Positions 47,001 to 57,257 of a DNA stretch of 64,000 nt are shown here, piece by piece (the first letter of the stretch is position 1; the number at the start of each line of letters is the position of its first letter). The position numbers were made by a program, and so were the translations under genes. The DNA is from Sodiomyces alkalinus F11. Taxonomy: Eukaryota > Ascomycota > Sordariomycetes > Glomerellales > Plectosphaerellaceae. The notes under the pieces were generated by a model, which was not told the origin of the DNA, searched no databases, and saw only the letters and a list, made by a program, of their open reading frames with translations. The stretch covers positions 1,881,394 through 1,945,393 of the forward strand of contig NW_021167080.1 in assembly GCF_003711515.1 (NCBI RefSeq). The letters run 5' to 3'.

Positions 47001-48629
47001 TACTGGTTCCTCAAGGCATGGGGCGAAGCCTATCGACCAACAACTGCGTCGGCATCCGCGTATGCCTCTCCCTCGGGCTCCTTTGTCGGCCATCTGTTTG
47101 ACCGGCTCCCCAACCCCGAGAGCGATCTCCGGCCGTGGCTCCTCACATACCTCGGCATCGCGCTCGGCCAGACGCTCGTCTTCGCAACGTCGGAGGGACT
47201 CCTCCTCGTCATGGTGTACCAAGCGGCGAAGCACCTCTTCATGCGCGTCATCGACCGCGTGAGCTCGGCGACGTTCCGGTTCTACGACGTCACCCCCGTC
47301 GGGCGGCTGATGAACCGGCTCGTCTCGGACATTGGCATGATCGACGGCGGCATCATGGGACCGCTTCAACAGGTGGCCTGGTGGGGTCTCGCGTGGTTAT
47401 CGAGCATGGTCGTCATCGCCTCGGTCACGCCGGCGTTTCTGCTATTCTCCACCGCCATGACCGTCTGGTTCGTCTACATCTTCACGCGGTTCCTCCCCAC
47501 GTCGCAAAGCCTACGGCGACTCGAGATGGTCTCGCTGAGCCCCCTCATGTCGAATTTCGGGATCCTCCTCGACGGCCTGGCGACGATCCGGGCGTTCAAG
47601 GCGCAACCGCACTTCCAGGACCGGAACATCGCCGTCACGGACGCGTTCCAGAAGATGGACCATTTCTACTGGAGCCTCCAGGCCTGGCTGATGTACCGCT
47701 TCGACGCGCTCTCGGCGTTTTCGACGTTCGCCCTCACCCTCCTCGCCCTGTACGAGGGCTTGTCGCCGGGCCTGACGGCTTTCGTGCTGACGACGGCGTC
47801 GCAGTTCGTCGAGGCGACGCACAACCTCTGCAAGCAGTACGGGACCCTGCAGATGGACTTTGTGTCGGTGGAGCGCGTCATCGAGCTGCTCTCCCTACCC
47901 CGGGAACCGCAGGGCGACGTGACCCCGCCGGCGACCTGGCCGACGAAGGAAGACGACATTGTGTTCGACAACGTCACGCTGCGGTACGCGGAGCACCTGG
48001 ACCCGTCCCTCGCCGAGGCGTCCTTCCGGATCCCGGGCGGTTCGACGTGCGCCGTGCTCGGGCGGACGGGATCGGGGAAATCGACGCTGGCGCTGTCCCT
48101 CCTCGCCGCGGTGCATCCGTCGCGAACGCGACGTGAAGGCAGCATCCGCGTCGGCGGCGTGAGGCTCTCGGAGGTGAACGTGCACGCCTGGCGGCAGCGC
48201 GTCAGCTTCGTGGCGCAGGACCCGGTGCTCTTCCCCGGCACGCTGAGGGAGAACCTCGACCCGCTCGGGCACTTTGCGGACGAGGAGTGCGCGGCGGTGC
48301 TGCGGCGCGTGCTGGGCGCTGGGTGGGAGCTGGGTGCGCGGGTCGACGGCGGGGGGCGGAACCTCAGCCAGGGCCAGCGGCAGCTCGTGGGGATCGGGAG
48401 GGCGGTGTTGAGGCGGAGTCCGGTGGTGGTGCTGGATGAGGCGACGGCGTCGATTGACAAGGAGACGGCGGCTCGGGTGCAGGAGGTGTTGAGGGAGGAG
48501 TTGCGGACGAGCACGGTGGTTACGATTGCGCATCGGCTGGAGGCGGTGAGGGGGGCGGATTACTACTTGAGGCTGGATGGTGGGCGGGTTGTCGAGCAGG
48601 GTCCGGCGGAGAACCTGGGCTGTTTGTGA
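44025..48629 (+). CDS. ABCC (MRP)-type ABC transporter
   Basis: A single exon of 1,534 residues begins at an ATG in good context (CACCATGAA). About five membrane segments near residues 75-265 form a TMD0-like start. The first exporter domain follows (residues ~290-660), then NBD1 with Walker A GKVGSGKS near 714, signature LSGGQ near 805 and Walker B LLLDDP near 826. A Glu/Ala-rich linker, a second membrane domain (residues ~970-1290) and NBD2 follow, with Walker A GRTGSGKS near 1346, signature LSQGQ near 1446 and LDEATAS near 1469. The Asp in place of the catalytic Glu in NBD1 with an intact Glu in NBD2 is typical of ABCC proteins, meaning one hydrolytic site. Such proteins export conjugates, drugs or metabolites across the plasma or vacuolar membrane; the substrate cannot be told. 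It has no introns, which is unusual for its length. Confidence 0.93.
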   Translation: MNPFPQDQQTFPSMADGTADSELFAFTNSKHGALHQITWGPNLQILHRLNGSSDSSRSLSSPRPQHRSPGFVPSTDSQLASINVDYVAIAQAAIAVFLLLAVILRPICPPAPQWCSPFAKEEVEEAQDQEEEDDSDDSGPGSRRWTVRTFWIVHLAVVAIVGLAVSLTSVLLPPQDPIKLIHLIPWLIAALITAVQRPTKTPKTLLALYTNVFACHLALLEASRRALEPLDPLTVVRTILSFAALVAVLLMPMRDPNLPAKGIAHAADVPTRDCRSPEDNLSLWQFMTVSWMSPLIARGTKTQLHDEDVWQLPYEFQHSRLHMLFRDLQGTVMKRLFLANGLDLVTICHLGLLESAANLSVPLLLKRLLQSIQAGPHHTEASLLFAAAILAARLVACQSSVFTLWFSRRCYERSRGEMITTIYAKTLSRKSFGQQPPPNHPSTTTTTTAPEKASQQPATTGKILNLMRSDVYEVAQRFWDFPQLVTRPLQFVLSFALVWQLLGWPCLLGLACVTLAQALHGLVIRRLIASERLRRIATDDRLQATSQFVEGIRHLRWYDWQSKWLDRIAGTRQRELDQRIVTGLWRVAISTVNVASATLFPVATFFAYTFIAGRTLRVEVAFPALQLFTMLESSFKELPNLITVLLNASVAMDRIEQFMTEPDKDEPATDGSGQAARTPGIEFRNAWYKWPGTDVPVLRDLCLDFPPGLSVVFGKVGSGKSALLQAMLGELDHVRGDASLPNDAVGYCAQLPWLQHMSIRDNILFSAPYDPGRYARVLDACALRPDLASFKHGDLSDMGENGIGLSGGQRARVALARAVYSYSRVLLLDDPLAALDHNTAESIVQKLFRGPLVEGRTVVLVTHRVDLCLHLANRLVELEDGWARVLDSDEASREVAKFLRREEREEVAAAAAAPAASTAHDDQRPSGLDDNQEEEEEEEEKTVPDKFIEEEHRRDGGVMLSVYWTYIKAGKLRWWAALIVVFGLYRFGSLLNYWFLKAWGEAYRPTTASASAYASPSGSFVGHLFDRLPNPESDLRPWLLTYLGIALGQTLVFATSEGLLLVMVYQAAKHLFMRVIDRVSSATFRFYDVTPVGRLMNRLVSDIGMIDGGIMGPLQQVAWWGLAWLSSMVVIASVTPAFLLFSTAMTVWFVYIFTRFLPTSQSLRRLEMVSLSPLMSNFGILLDGLATIRAFKAQPHFQDRNIAVTDAFQKMDHFYWSLQAWLMYRFDALSAFSTFALTLLALYEGLSPGLTAFVLTTASQFVEATHNLCKQYGTLQMDFVSVERVIELLSLPREPQGDVTPPATWPTKEDDIVFDNVTLRYAEHLDPSLAEASFRIPGGSTCAVLGRTGSGKSTLALSLLAAVHPSRTRREGSIRVGGVRLSEVNVHAWRQRVSFVAQDPVLFPGTLRENLDPLGHFADEECAAVLRRVLGAGWELGARVDGGGRNLSQGQRQLVGIGRAVLRRSPVVVLDEATASIDKETAARVQEVLREELRTSTVVTIAHRLEAVRGADYYLRLDGGRVVEQGPAENLGCL

Positions 48630-49085
48630 TATTCATCCCGAGGCTCCTGTAGCTTGCCTGGCTTTGGCCCGCAGCGAGGATAGAAGTTGAGAGTTCAAGA
48701 AGCACAGCTCTACACGGTATAGTAAAAGATCATCTAGCAAGGTTACAAGTGCAGCTTCCGAGCAATCATTCATTACTCTTCTTTGACCTTTGGTTGCCCT
48801 ATCAAACCTATCATTGTCTCATTGTCTTCTCGGCCTTCCCAGCTCGGTGTTTAGTATAGCCCCTGGACCTTAGACTATTGAAACATGATAATTTCGGCTA
48901 ATACGGTCTGGTGTGTATTCGCTGTGGGAAGTACCTGTGACTATTTATCCTAAGGAAATAGGGCTTGGCAGGGTTACAGGTACAAGCCGATTAAGTAGCC
49001 GGACTCACCCGGAATTGAACCGAAGTCTGTTAGATATAGCGTAACTTGAACTGTTGAACTACCTATATAAGACACCAGAAATACC
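48630..49085. other. Intergenic, ABC gene 3' region
   Basis: AT-richer sequence follows the ABC gene. Apart from the tRNA-like relic at 48,990-49,075, nothing is recognised. Confidence 0.4.
48990..49075 (-). other. tRNA-like relic
   Basis: On the minus strand a perfect-looking T arm (CGGTTCAATTCCG, B-box-like) follows a possible anticodon arm (GTTAC/CTAAC with one mismatch, loop GCTATAT). The acceptor stem does not pair. Several mismatches would be repaired by undoing C-to-T changes. It is probably a decayed tRNA or tRNA-derived repeat, not a working gene. Confidence 0.3.
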
Positions 49086-49244
49086 TACAGTGAGTGAGCA
49101 AAAGTTTCGGGATAACCCAAAGTAGAATGCTTCGAACCTTTTGGGGACCACTTGCTTCTATTAGGGCAAAAACCATATTATATTGCAAAAGTAACGAATC
49201 ACTGGATCTTTGAAATGTACCGAAATTATTGCTCACCCGCTGTA
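49086..49244. mobile_element. MITE copy 2, Tc1/mariner type, TA duplications
   Basis: The core 49,088-49,242 matches 35,192-35,346 over its full 155 bp with three transitions. TA flanks both ends, and the inverted ends begin CAGTGAGTGAG and CAGCGGGTGAG. It lies about 12 bp upstream of the tRNA-like relic. Copy 2 has G or C at the three positions where copy 1 has A or T. Confidence 0.85.
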
Positions 49245-50150
49245 TATAAGGGGGGATTCCCTTTTGGTGTAGCGGTACGTTTTTGGTCTGACAGGAACCG
49301 TCTAAGTAGGGACAAAATTGAAAGGGTAAAGTAACCCAGGCAATTGTCTAGTTATGTAACCTGCAGGACCGTTAGGGAACTTGTCAGATGCCATCTAACA
49401 AGTATCGTGGGATTGTGCAGCGTGCTATGAAGAACGAAGACGGAGGAGTCTGATATTAAACCCCTATAAACGTTTCCCTTCCCTAAGTAGAACGTCCAGT
49501 CTACTCCTGAGCTGTCTGAAGTAAAACGTGTCTTGCTGAATCAAGGCTCAACCGTGACCGCAAAGCGCCGATGCATGTGCTTTATGGATGTCCAACCGGG
49601 AGGATGCGGGATGCCACTACAACGCACTCATGGTCACTGGTCTTGCCGCGTCCCATCATGCCGCTGCATGTCAGATCTTAGTTATGCGAAATTGGTTCTC
49701 AGCCCCCAAAGCGGAGCAGAAGTGAAGAATTTCTCGGGGGTTTCCCTTTTTCCTTTTTTTTATTGCTTTTCCCCCCCCTTCTCCAATGAGCTGGGGAAGC
49801 GCTGGGATATGCCCTGCATCCCCGTTCAAGTCCACTCGCCGCTCCCCCTGTTCCCTCCTGACGGGATGAAGGGCTGAAGAAGACCCGCTTGGCGGGGAGC
49901 CTGTTCTTCTTGGGTGTCAGATCACCGTTTCTGTTTCTTTTCCCCTTTTTTCACCTAACTATTACCCTGACGAACTCGACGCTGCCGATAACCGACTTCC
50001 ATAACGACCCATCATCCCACGCATGCAGCCCTACCATTGAAAGACACTCGATCCAGATTCCAGACGTTCAGTGGAAAAAGGAGGGAGAGAAAAAAAGACA
50101 CAGGCAGAAAGAAAAAAGGAGAGAAGACGCTCGCCAGACGCTCGCCCATC
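49245..50150. other. Intergenic
   Basis: No supported gene. A C-run and T-run pyrimidine tract at 49,735-49,785 and a TTTC-rich tract near 49,928-49,955 resemble promoter sequence for the following gene. Confidence 0.4.
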
Positions 50151-51459
50151 ATGGCGGACTCTTTACCATCGCCAACGGAGCACAACTTTGAAACAGAGTC
50201 CAATTTTATGGGATGGTTTCTCCACCCCACGAGCAGTAAGAACCAGACGGCACCTTAGGCTCTTAGCCTTCAGTGTTTCCTCTTCAGAACGCACCGGAGG
50301 GGTTGGACGGGCTGACGGTGAACACTCCGAATTGGATAGCGGAGGCGATTTTGTGCCTTGGTGATGGCGAGCACTTTGAGACCTCGGGCCGGTTTGCCGC
50401 CTGTTGTTTGCACGAGCCGTGTCCCATGCCGACGCTCTGCTCGGCGAACACCTTGAGCTTCAACAACGCAGACATTATGGACTGCGGAACAGACTTCTCC
50501 TGCGTAACCATGACGCTGTACCAGACGCCGGGGTCCGAAGGTTACCCTACCGCCAATATCATGTGCGGTGTCCGTACGTCTTCACCATCCTCACCGGGGC
50601 TGATCATCCCCAGCAAACGTGATGTGCTGACTTGGGCGCTCGTGCTGGATACATGTAGACTGGGCAGCACATACCATCTACCGACATCTTCCCCCGGAAC
50701 CAACAACAAGTATGTCTCAACTTGAACCGACCTGTGCTGTCTATGGCCGTGCGTGGTTCTTCGGTGGAACCACGGCTCGGAAACACCCAACTCCTCAACT
50801 GCTGACATTTGGTGTCTTAATTTCCCATAGGTCCCGACCCTTCACCCTCTACCGACTCCCACCTCACGTCTCAAGCTCCCACATCACTCGGCTCCGGCAG
50901 CAATCATTCCAACGACGACAGCCCCAACCAAGCTTGGATCGCCGGCGCCGTCGTCGGTCCATTAGGAGCCATAGCAGCCATCCTCTTCGTCATATGGTGG
51001 TGGCGACGCAGGATAGACAAAAAGCAAGACCAGGTCGCGCAAGCCGCAGCCGCAGCAGAAGTAGAAGGAGGGGGAGGGGCAGAGGGAGGGGGTTCCTTCA
51101 CGTCGGGATTATTAGGTCCCCAAAAGATGGAGTCGGATCAAGGGACGACGTGGTCCTCACGGCATACCGCGTCCAACCGCACCAGCCCGGCGTATTTACA
51201 CGGGAAGTACCAGAGCGTCCCGAACAGCAGCACCAGCCCCGGGTTCATGATGCCTTACCACTCCTCCGCTCGCTATCAACCCGCGCAACCTTCCCCGCCG
51301 CCGCCTCATATCTACCGCGACGCGACGCCGACCGAGCTCGATTCCGGGTTGCATGGACAGGGCCACGCGGCGTCCGAGCTGCTGACCGGGCAGATGTACA
51401 CGTACACGCCGGAGCTGAGTGGTCCGACCTTGTCGGAGTTGCCGGATACTCGGCGGTAA
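50151..51459 (+). CDS. Single-pass Cys-rich surface/sensor-like protein, start uncertain
   Basis: Secure exons are 50,288-50,573 (or from 50,274), probably 50,659-50,709, and 50,831-51,459 with stop TAA. The ectodomain has spaced Cys residues (AACCLHEPCPM, LCSANT, DCGTDFSC, MCG) and is followed by a Ser/Thr/Pro-rich stalk, one membrane segment (AGAVVGPLGAIAAILFVIWW), a basic stop-transfer WRRR and a Gly/Ser/Pro-rich cytosolic tail. This architecture is common in fungal cell-wall or environmental sensors of unknown ligand. The 51-nt exon keeps frame and gives a Pro/Thr-rich stalk, but could be intronic. An ATG at 50,151 joins only through an acceptor at 50,273 making a 38-bp intron, shorter than usual; no clear signal peptide was found, so the true start is unresolved. 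Confidence 0.6.
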
Positions 51460-52662
<1,203 letters not shown>

Positions 52663-54547
52663 ATGAAGTTCTCCCAGAAGACAGCGGCCGTCTTGTCGGT
52701 GGCCTCTGTGGCCACTGCTTCAACCAAATGCAAGCCCAAGCTCGAGTCGGAGAAGATCCAAGCCGATATCAAGACTGAGAAGTACTGTAGGCTGCCAATT
52801 CGGAGAAAGGAAACCCACCCCGTTCTGATATTGACTTTGCAACTCTCCCTCCAGCCTCATGTCGCACCTTGACGCCTTGAACACCATCGCCTACGAGCAG
52901 GGCAACGGCAACCGCGCCTTCGGCCTCCCAGGCTACGCCGCCTCAGTCGACTACATCTGGTCCCACATCAACAACGTCACCGCCACCAAGGCCTGGAAGC
53001 AAGACTTCCCCGCCTGGTTCGGCTTCGTCGAGTCCATCTCCTTCCAGGTCGACGACAACGATTACTACATCTACGGCCTGACCTACTCCCCCTCCACCCC
53101 CGCGGAGGGGCTCACCGCCGAGCTCGTCCTCGGACCCCCCGGCGAGGCGGGCTGCTACAGCCAGAACTACGACGGGCTGGACGTGAGGGGCAAGATCGTC
53201 CTCACACAGCGCTTCCGCTGCCCGACGGGCGGCACCTTGGCTGGTCGTGTGCGCCCCGCTGCTGAGAATGGCGCTGCCGCCGTCATCATCTATCACGACC
53301 TCACCACCACCCCGACTGCTGGTTCCCTGGGCGAGGTTGACCTGGAGGGTTTCGTCCCTGCTGGGTTCATCACCTTGGCTGACGGCGAGGCCCTCGTCGA
53401 GCGCATCGAGGCGGGCGAGACGGTGGAGGCCTATTTCCAGCAGACGCAGATCGTCGAAGAGCGCATCACGCAGAATGTCATTGTTGAGACGGAAGAGGGT
53501 GATCCTCATAACGTCATTGTCGTACGTAACCCCTCTCCCCTGTTGCCATTCCAATGGCCCGTGGGGCACGGGGTTATAATTATATCATCTTACTAACAAC
53601 ACATGAAGCTCGGCGCCCACCTGGACAGCGTTCAAGCTGGTCCTGGTATCAACGACGATGGTATGAAGCTCCTCCTTTAACGTTATCACACCTCGGTGAG
53701 GGCTAACAGCACGTTTCCAGGCTCCGGCACCAGCGCCATCCTCGAAGTCTTCAAGGCCCTCCAAAACTACCGCTTCAAGAACAAGGTCCGCTTCATCTGG
53801 TGGGGAGCCGAAGAAAACGGTCTCCTGGGATCCAGGTACTACTGCACCCACCTCGAGCCCCACGAGATCGATGACATCCTGGTCTATCTCAACTTCGACA
53901 TGGTTGCCCGTGGCTACTTTGGCGTGAGCGACAACGACGGCCGCGCTCACGGGTCCGTCGCCCCCGCCGGCTCGGAGATCATCCAGGACATTTACCACGG
54001 TTTTTTCGAGTCACTGGGCATTGACGTTACCCCTGCCGTGCTTACCAGTAAGTGAACGGAAGAGCGTGATGTTGAGTGAGGGTGGAATATGCTGACGATT
54101 GTCCAAAAAAAAAAATTAGACGGCTCGGATTATGCTTCCTTCTGGCAACACCTGAACAAGCCTTTCGGCTTCCTTCATACCGGCACTGGTGTTGCGCAGG
54201 ATCCGTGCTACCATCAGGAGTGCGATACCATTGAGAACCCGAATCCGGAGACGCTGACCATCAATGCAAAGGTAGAAACTAATTCTTCCATTCACGTTCT
54301 GTGTCTCTTTTTTTTTTATTACTCCTGAATATGCGGCTCAACTAACGACGGAACGTTCTTTTCCTAGGCTGCTGCCCACCAACTCTCCATTCTTGCCATG
54401 AAGGGCCACGAACTCATTCCCAAGACTCCTGTCAACGCCACCATGCTGCCTCTCCTCCGCTCCCGTCACGTCGGGCCCGAGCTAGACGCTATTTACTCCC
54501 TCGAGGCCCTTGGCGAGAGGCACTTGGGATGCGGTCACGACCTGTAA
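52663..54547 (+). CDS. Secreted M28 zinc aminopeptidase (leucine aminopeptidase-like)
   Basis: Six exons: 52,663-52,781, 52,855-53,521, 53,609-53,660, 53,721-54,047, 54,120-54,271 and 54,368-54,547, giving 498 residues. A signal peptide (MKFSQKTAAVLSVASVATAS) starts the protein. A PA insert domain lies at about residues 120-240. The M28 catalytic domain shows the co-catalytic zinc ligands: AHLDSV (His), INDDGSG (bridging Asp, split by an intron after the first G), GAEENG (catalytic and ligand Glu), NFDMVA (Asp) and FLHTG (His). It removes N-terminal residues, often Leu, from peptides outside the cell or in the vacuole. All introns are GT-AG and each join restores a conserved motif. Two Cys near the C-terminal catalytic region (DPCYHQEC) may pair. 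Confidence 0.93.
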
Positions 54548-55375
54548 ATGCGATTCGGACAATCCAAACATACGAAATGATGATACGGAAGGACACAATC
54601 ACATAGCTATTATTAGCCATGATGGGAACGGAAATATTAAAAGATGTCTGTACTGCGGATATACAATGCGACACCAAAGAGCCCAAATTCTTTCCCCAAG
54701 TCTTCCACAGCACGCAAACTGCGAAGTCCAGAATCCATGACTTATGATCAGAGCCTAGACATAATGGCTGGCCCGTGATCTTTTATGCTACGATGCCTCT
54801 GTAGTAGAGTGAAATTTGTATCTTCACGTGGCTCAAGCCTCGGTAGGGGATTTTGTTACTTGTGCGATGTAAGAGAAAATTGGACATGTTCCTATGTTCA
54901 TAGTACTTGGTAATACGAGAACTTCTAAACTATAAACATTAAACATTTATATCCACTTTAGTATCAGAAACTGCCTTATCTTTCGCCCTTAGGCCTTTAT
55001 TTGACTGAAATGTGAGAAATATTGCCCGTATAATAGATTAGCACTTAGTAGAGGCTCGACAACGTCCTCCTTATTCAAACTGCAGCCAATTATCAATAAG
55101 CTAACTTACTTTATCAGACTCATACTAATACTTAAGGGAGGATACCAATAAGGTTTGCGTTCTGGGTTCATTCCCTTATTCACGAAGTTCACTCCAACAG
55201 GCATATACCATCTAGGGAGAAGAATAATGCAAGTTTGACAAGTTCAGTTTAAGGAGCAGCGAATTCACATATCATGGTTGGGTATAAGCCGGTTATTAGG
55301 CAAGATTCACTTTATTTCTTGCCCAGGGGCGTTGGCTTTGTGCTAGGAAGCCAGTCGAAGTAGATACCGAGTCAC
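54548..55375. other. AT-rich intergenic island, left part
   Basis: From about 54,780 the sequence becomes AT-rich with many TTTAT, TAATA and CTTAG words, resembling mild RIP or a decayed repeat. No gene is recognised. Confidence 0.45.
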
Positions 55376-55560
55376 CAAAACAACAGACCTGGGTTACCAA
55401 AGACTAGACACTTAGGTCCTCAAAAGACTAGACCTGTATCCCAAGCCAATAGATCCATGACTCCTCCAAAGAAAGACATGTGACTCGAACCAATAGATCC
55501 CTGACTCCAAAGACAGACCTGGGTGCCAAACCAATAGATCCTAGCTCCTCGAAAGAACAG
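55376..55560. repeat. Degenerate tandem repeat, 40-50 bp units
   Basis: Three units share CCAATAGATCC followed by a TGACTCC-like word and AAAGA, at about 55,443, 55,489 and 55,539. An older unit with AGACCTGGGTTACC precedes them. The array ends two or three bases after the stop codon of the Gly-rich gene (minus strand) and so forms its 3' UTR start. Confidence 0.65.
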
Positions 55561-55562
55561 AA

Positions 55563-56090
55563 TCAGACGACCCGGATAGGCTGCATGTTTTGGCACCTGG
55601 CGCACTTCTCGTTGACGTGACCGCAGCGGCAGCGGTAAGCCCAGCCACCAGCGGTTCTCTGCTTGTTGGCGAAGTCGTTCCACGAGCGGCAGCGGCAGCA
55701 CTCCCACTGGTAATGCGTCTCGTGCGCGGGCAGGGCGGACCAACTGCTGCTGGCAGTATAGTTCTGGTTGACGGAGCGCGGGTCCGTGTATGCGTAGTTG
55801 TGGCACGGAGCGTTGTGCCAGTTGGCAGGGTTCAGCCAGTCGGGGACTCCGGCGTTGCCGTTGTTGTTCCCGCCGTTGTTGTTTCCATTGTTGCCGTTAT
55901 TGTTCCCGCCGTTGTTGTTTCCATTGTTGCCGTTGTTGCCTCCCCCACGGCCGCTGCCACCGTTATTGTTGCTGTTCCCTCCGCCGCGACCACTGCCGCT
56001 GCCACCGTTATTTCCTCCGCCATAGCCGCTGCCTCCGCCATAGCCGCTGCCTCCGCCATAGCCGCTGCCGCCCCAGCCGTAGTTGCTCAT
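55563..56090 (-). CDS. Gly/Asn-rich protein with C-terminal zinc-ribbon-like Cys motif
   Basis: A single open frame of 175 residues starts at an ATG. Residues 1-80 are almost only Gly, Asn, Ser and Tyr in GGGSGY and NNGGNNNGNN repeats. Residues 82-175 are different: Trp/His-rich, then four Cys pairs (ECCRCR, RCRCGH, CARC) that could bind zinc, ending MQPIRVV. No signal peptide or membrane segment is visible. The layout resembles low-complexity proteins with a small zinc finger, but I do not recognise the family. Repetitive codons in the first half are regular, so slippage could vary its length. It sits alone in an AT-rich island and is surrounded by repeats. Confidence 0.7.
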   Translation of the reverse strand: MSNYGWGGSGYGGGSGYGGGSGYGGGNNGGSGSGRGGGNSNNNGGSGRGGGNNGNNGNNNGGNNNGNNGNNNGGNNNGNAGVPDWLNPANWHNAPCHNYAYTDPRSVNQNYTASSSWSALPAHETHYQWECCRCRSWNDFANKQRTAGGWAYRCRCGHVNEKCARCQNMQPIRVV

Positions 56091-57257
56091 GTTGCCGTTG
56101 TGCTTGGGTATGCCTTCTTGGCTTGCTTATGAGTGGATGTAGTTGATAAGTTCTTGGATGTGTTGATGCTGTTGATAGTGTGGAAGATTTAGGAAGAGTG
56201 GAGGATGTGGAAGATATAGAGGTTGTTAATGAGGTTATGGGATAAGTTTGAAGAGCCCCGGCTGGTGGGTTGTATTTATATTCGTCTGGCTTGCTTCACA
56301 CACGGCTCTCGCACAGTGACTTAGGCACCCTGTAGATAATAACAGAGTTAGCTCTAGGCAGCCCATGGATAATATAAGAGAGTTACTCACTGGTCTGCTA
56401 TTAAACTTGTAAACTGAATCACGGACATGGTAGTAAGTCTGTAATTCACTTCTATATAGTGAGGAGTGCACCTTAGGGGTTAGTCGCCGTGATTAGGATA
56501 GTCGGAGACACTTTAGGTATAGCTAAATTCAGTGACCTGTGCAGAGCTAGGTATTATAATGTAACTAAGAGAATCATTGGAGTTATATAGAATAAGACCT
56601 TTTGCTGAATAAAACACGATATTGAGAATGCGTAGCGTCATTGAGTCCCTATTAACCCACCTTCTCTCTGTCTTTTACAATGCTCTCAGAGTATGGATAT
56701 CTACTTCTACTGTTTTTCTTATCTGATTATTGTTCTTGGACGTTACGTCCTGGAAAGGCCATTGTTTCAGCTCAGGGGGGGTTACTATCTACGAACACAG
56801 AGGATGATCGAGTGGATAACCAGCACGATAACCTCCAGTCGCTAATAGTAATACGCTGCACTATGGTTTTAGCCTAATAGTCCTTAGCGTTTCTGTGGTT
56901 ATGGACAGTTTACGTGACCTCTAAAGCTTCCCGCGGTCAGTTACGGTATAGCACTCTTGCGCAAGGCTAAAAACTAAAGTACGTGCTTGAATGGCATTGT
57001 ATACTGCGTTTTGACTGTTTCCCTCTTATAACTAATGCTTTATTTAACTCTTGGTTGAATTTCTTTTACTCTGAGAAGTTATGTCTATATAATATATGTT
57101 CACCTAGTATGTTAACACGAAACATACAATTTTATAACATTGAAATAGGTAATGAAAGAGTCATTATATCTTCCAACAACAGGCTAGAAGCATAGCCAAG
57201 ACATCAATGCAAAATTATATCAGATAAGTTAAATGGCCTCTCGCCTCCAGACTGCTC
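56091..57257. other. AT-rich intergenic island, right part
   Basis: This holds the promoter of the Gly-rich gene (a GTGGAAGAT-repeat leader at 56,178-56,215), then AT-rich sequence with no supported reading. Inverted or direct repeats were not resolved by eye. Confidence 0.45.

Noticed and set aside
45219..48533. Several long minus-strand readings opposite the ABC gene
   Set aside because: They are antisense shadows of GC-rich codons; the plus strand has complete ABC motifs.
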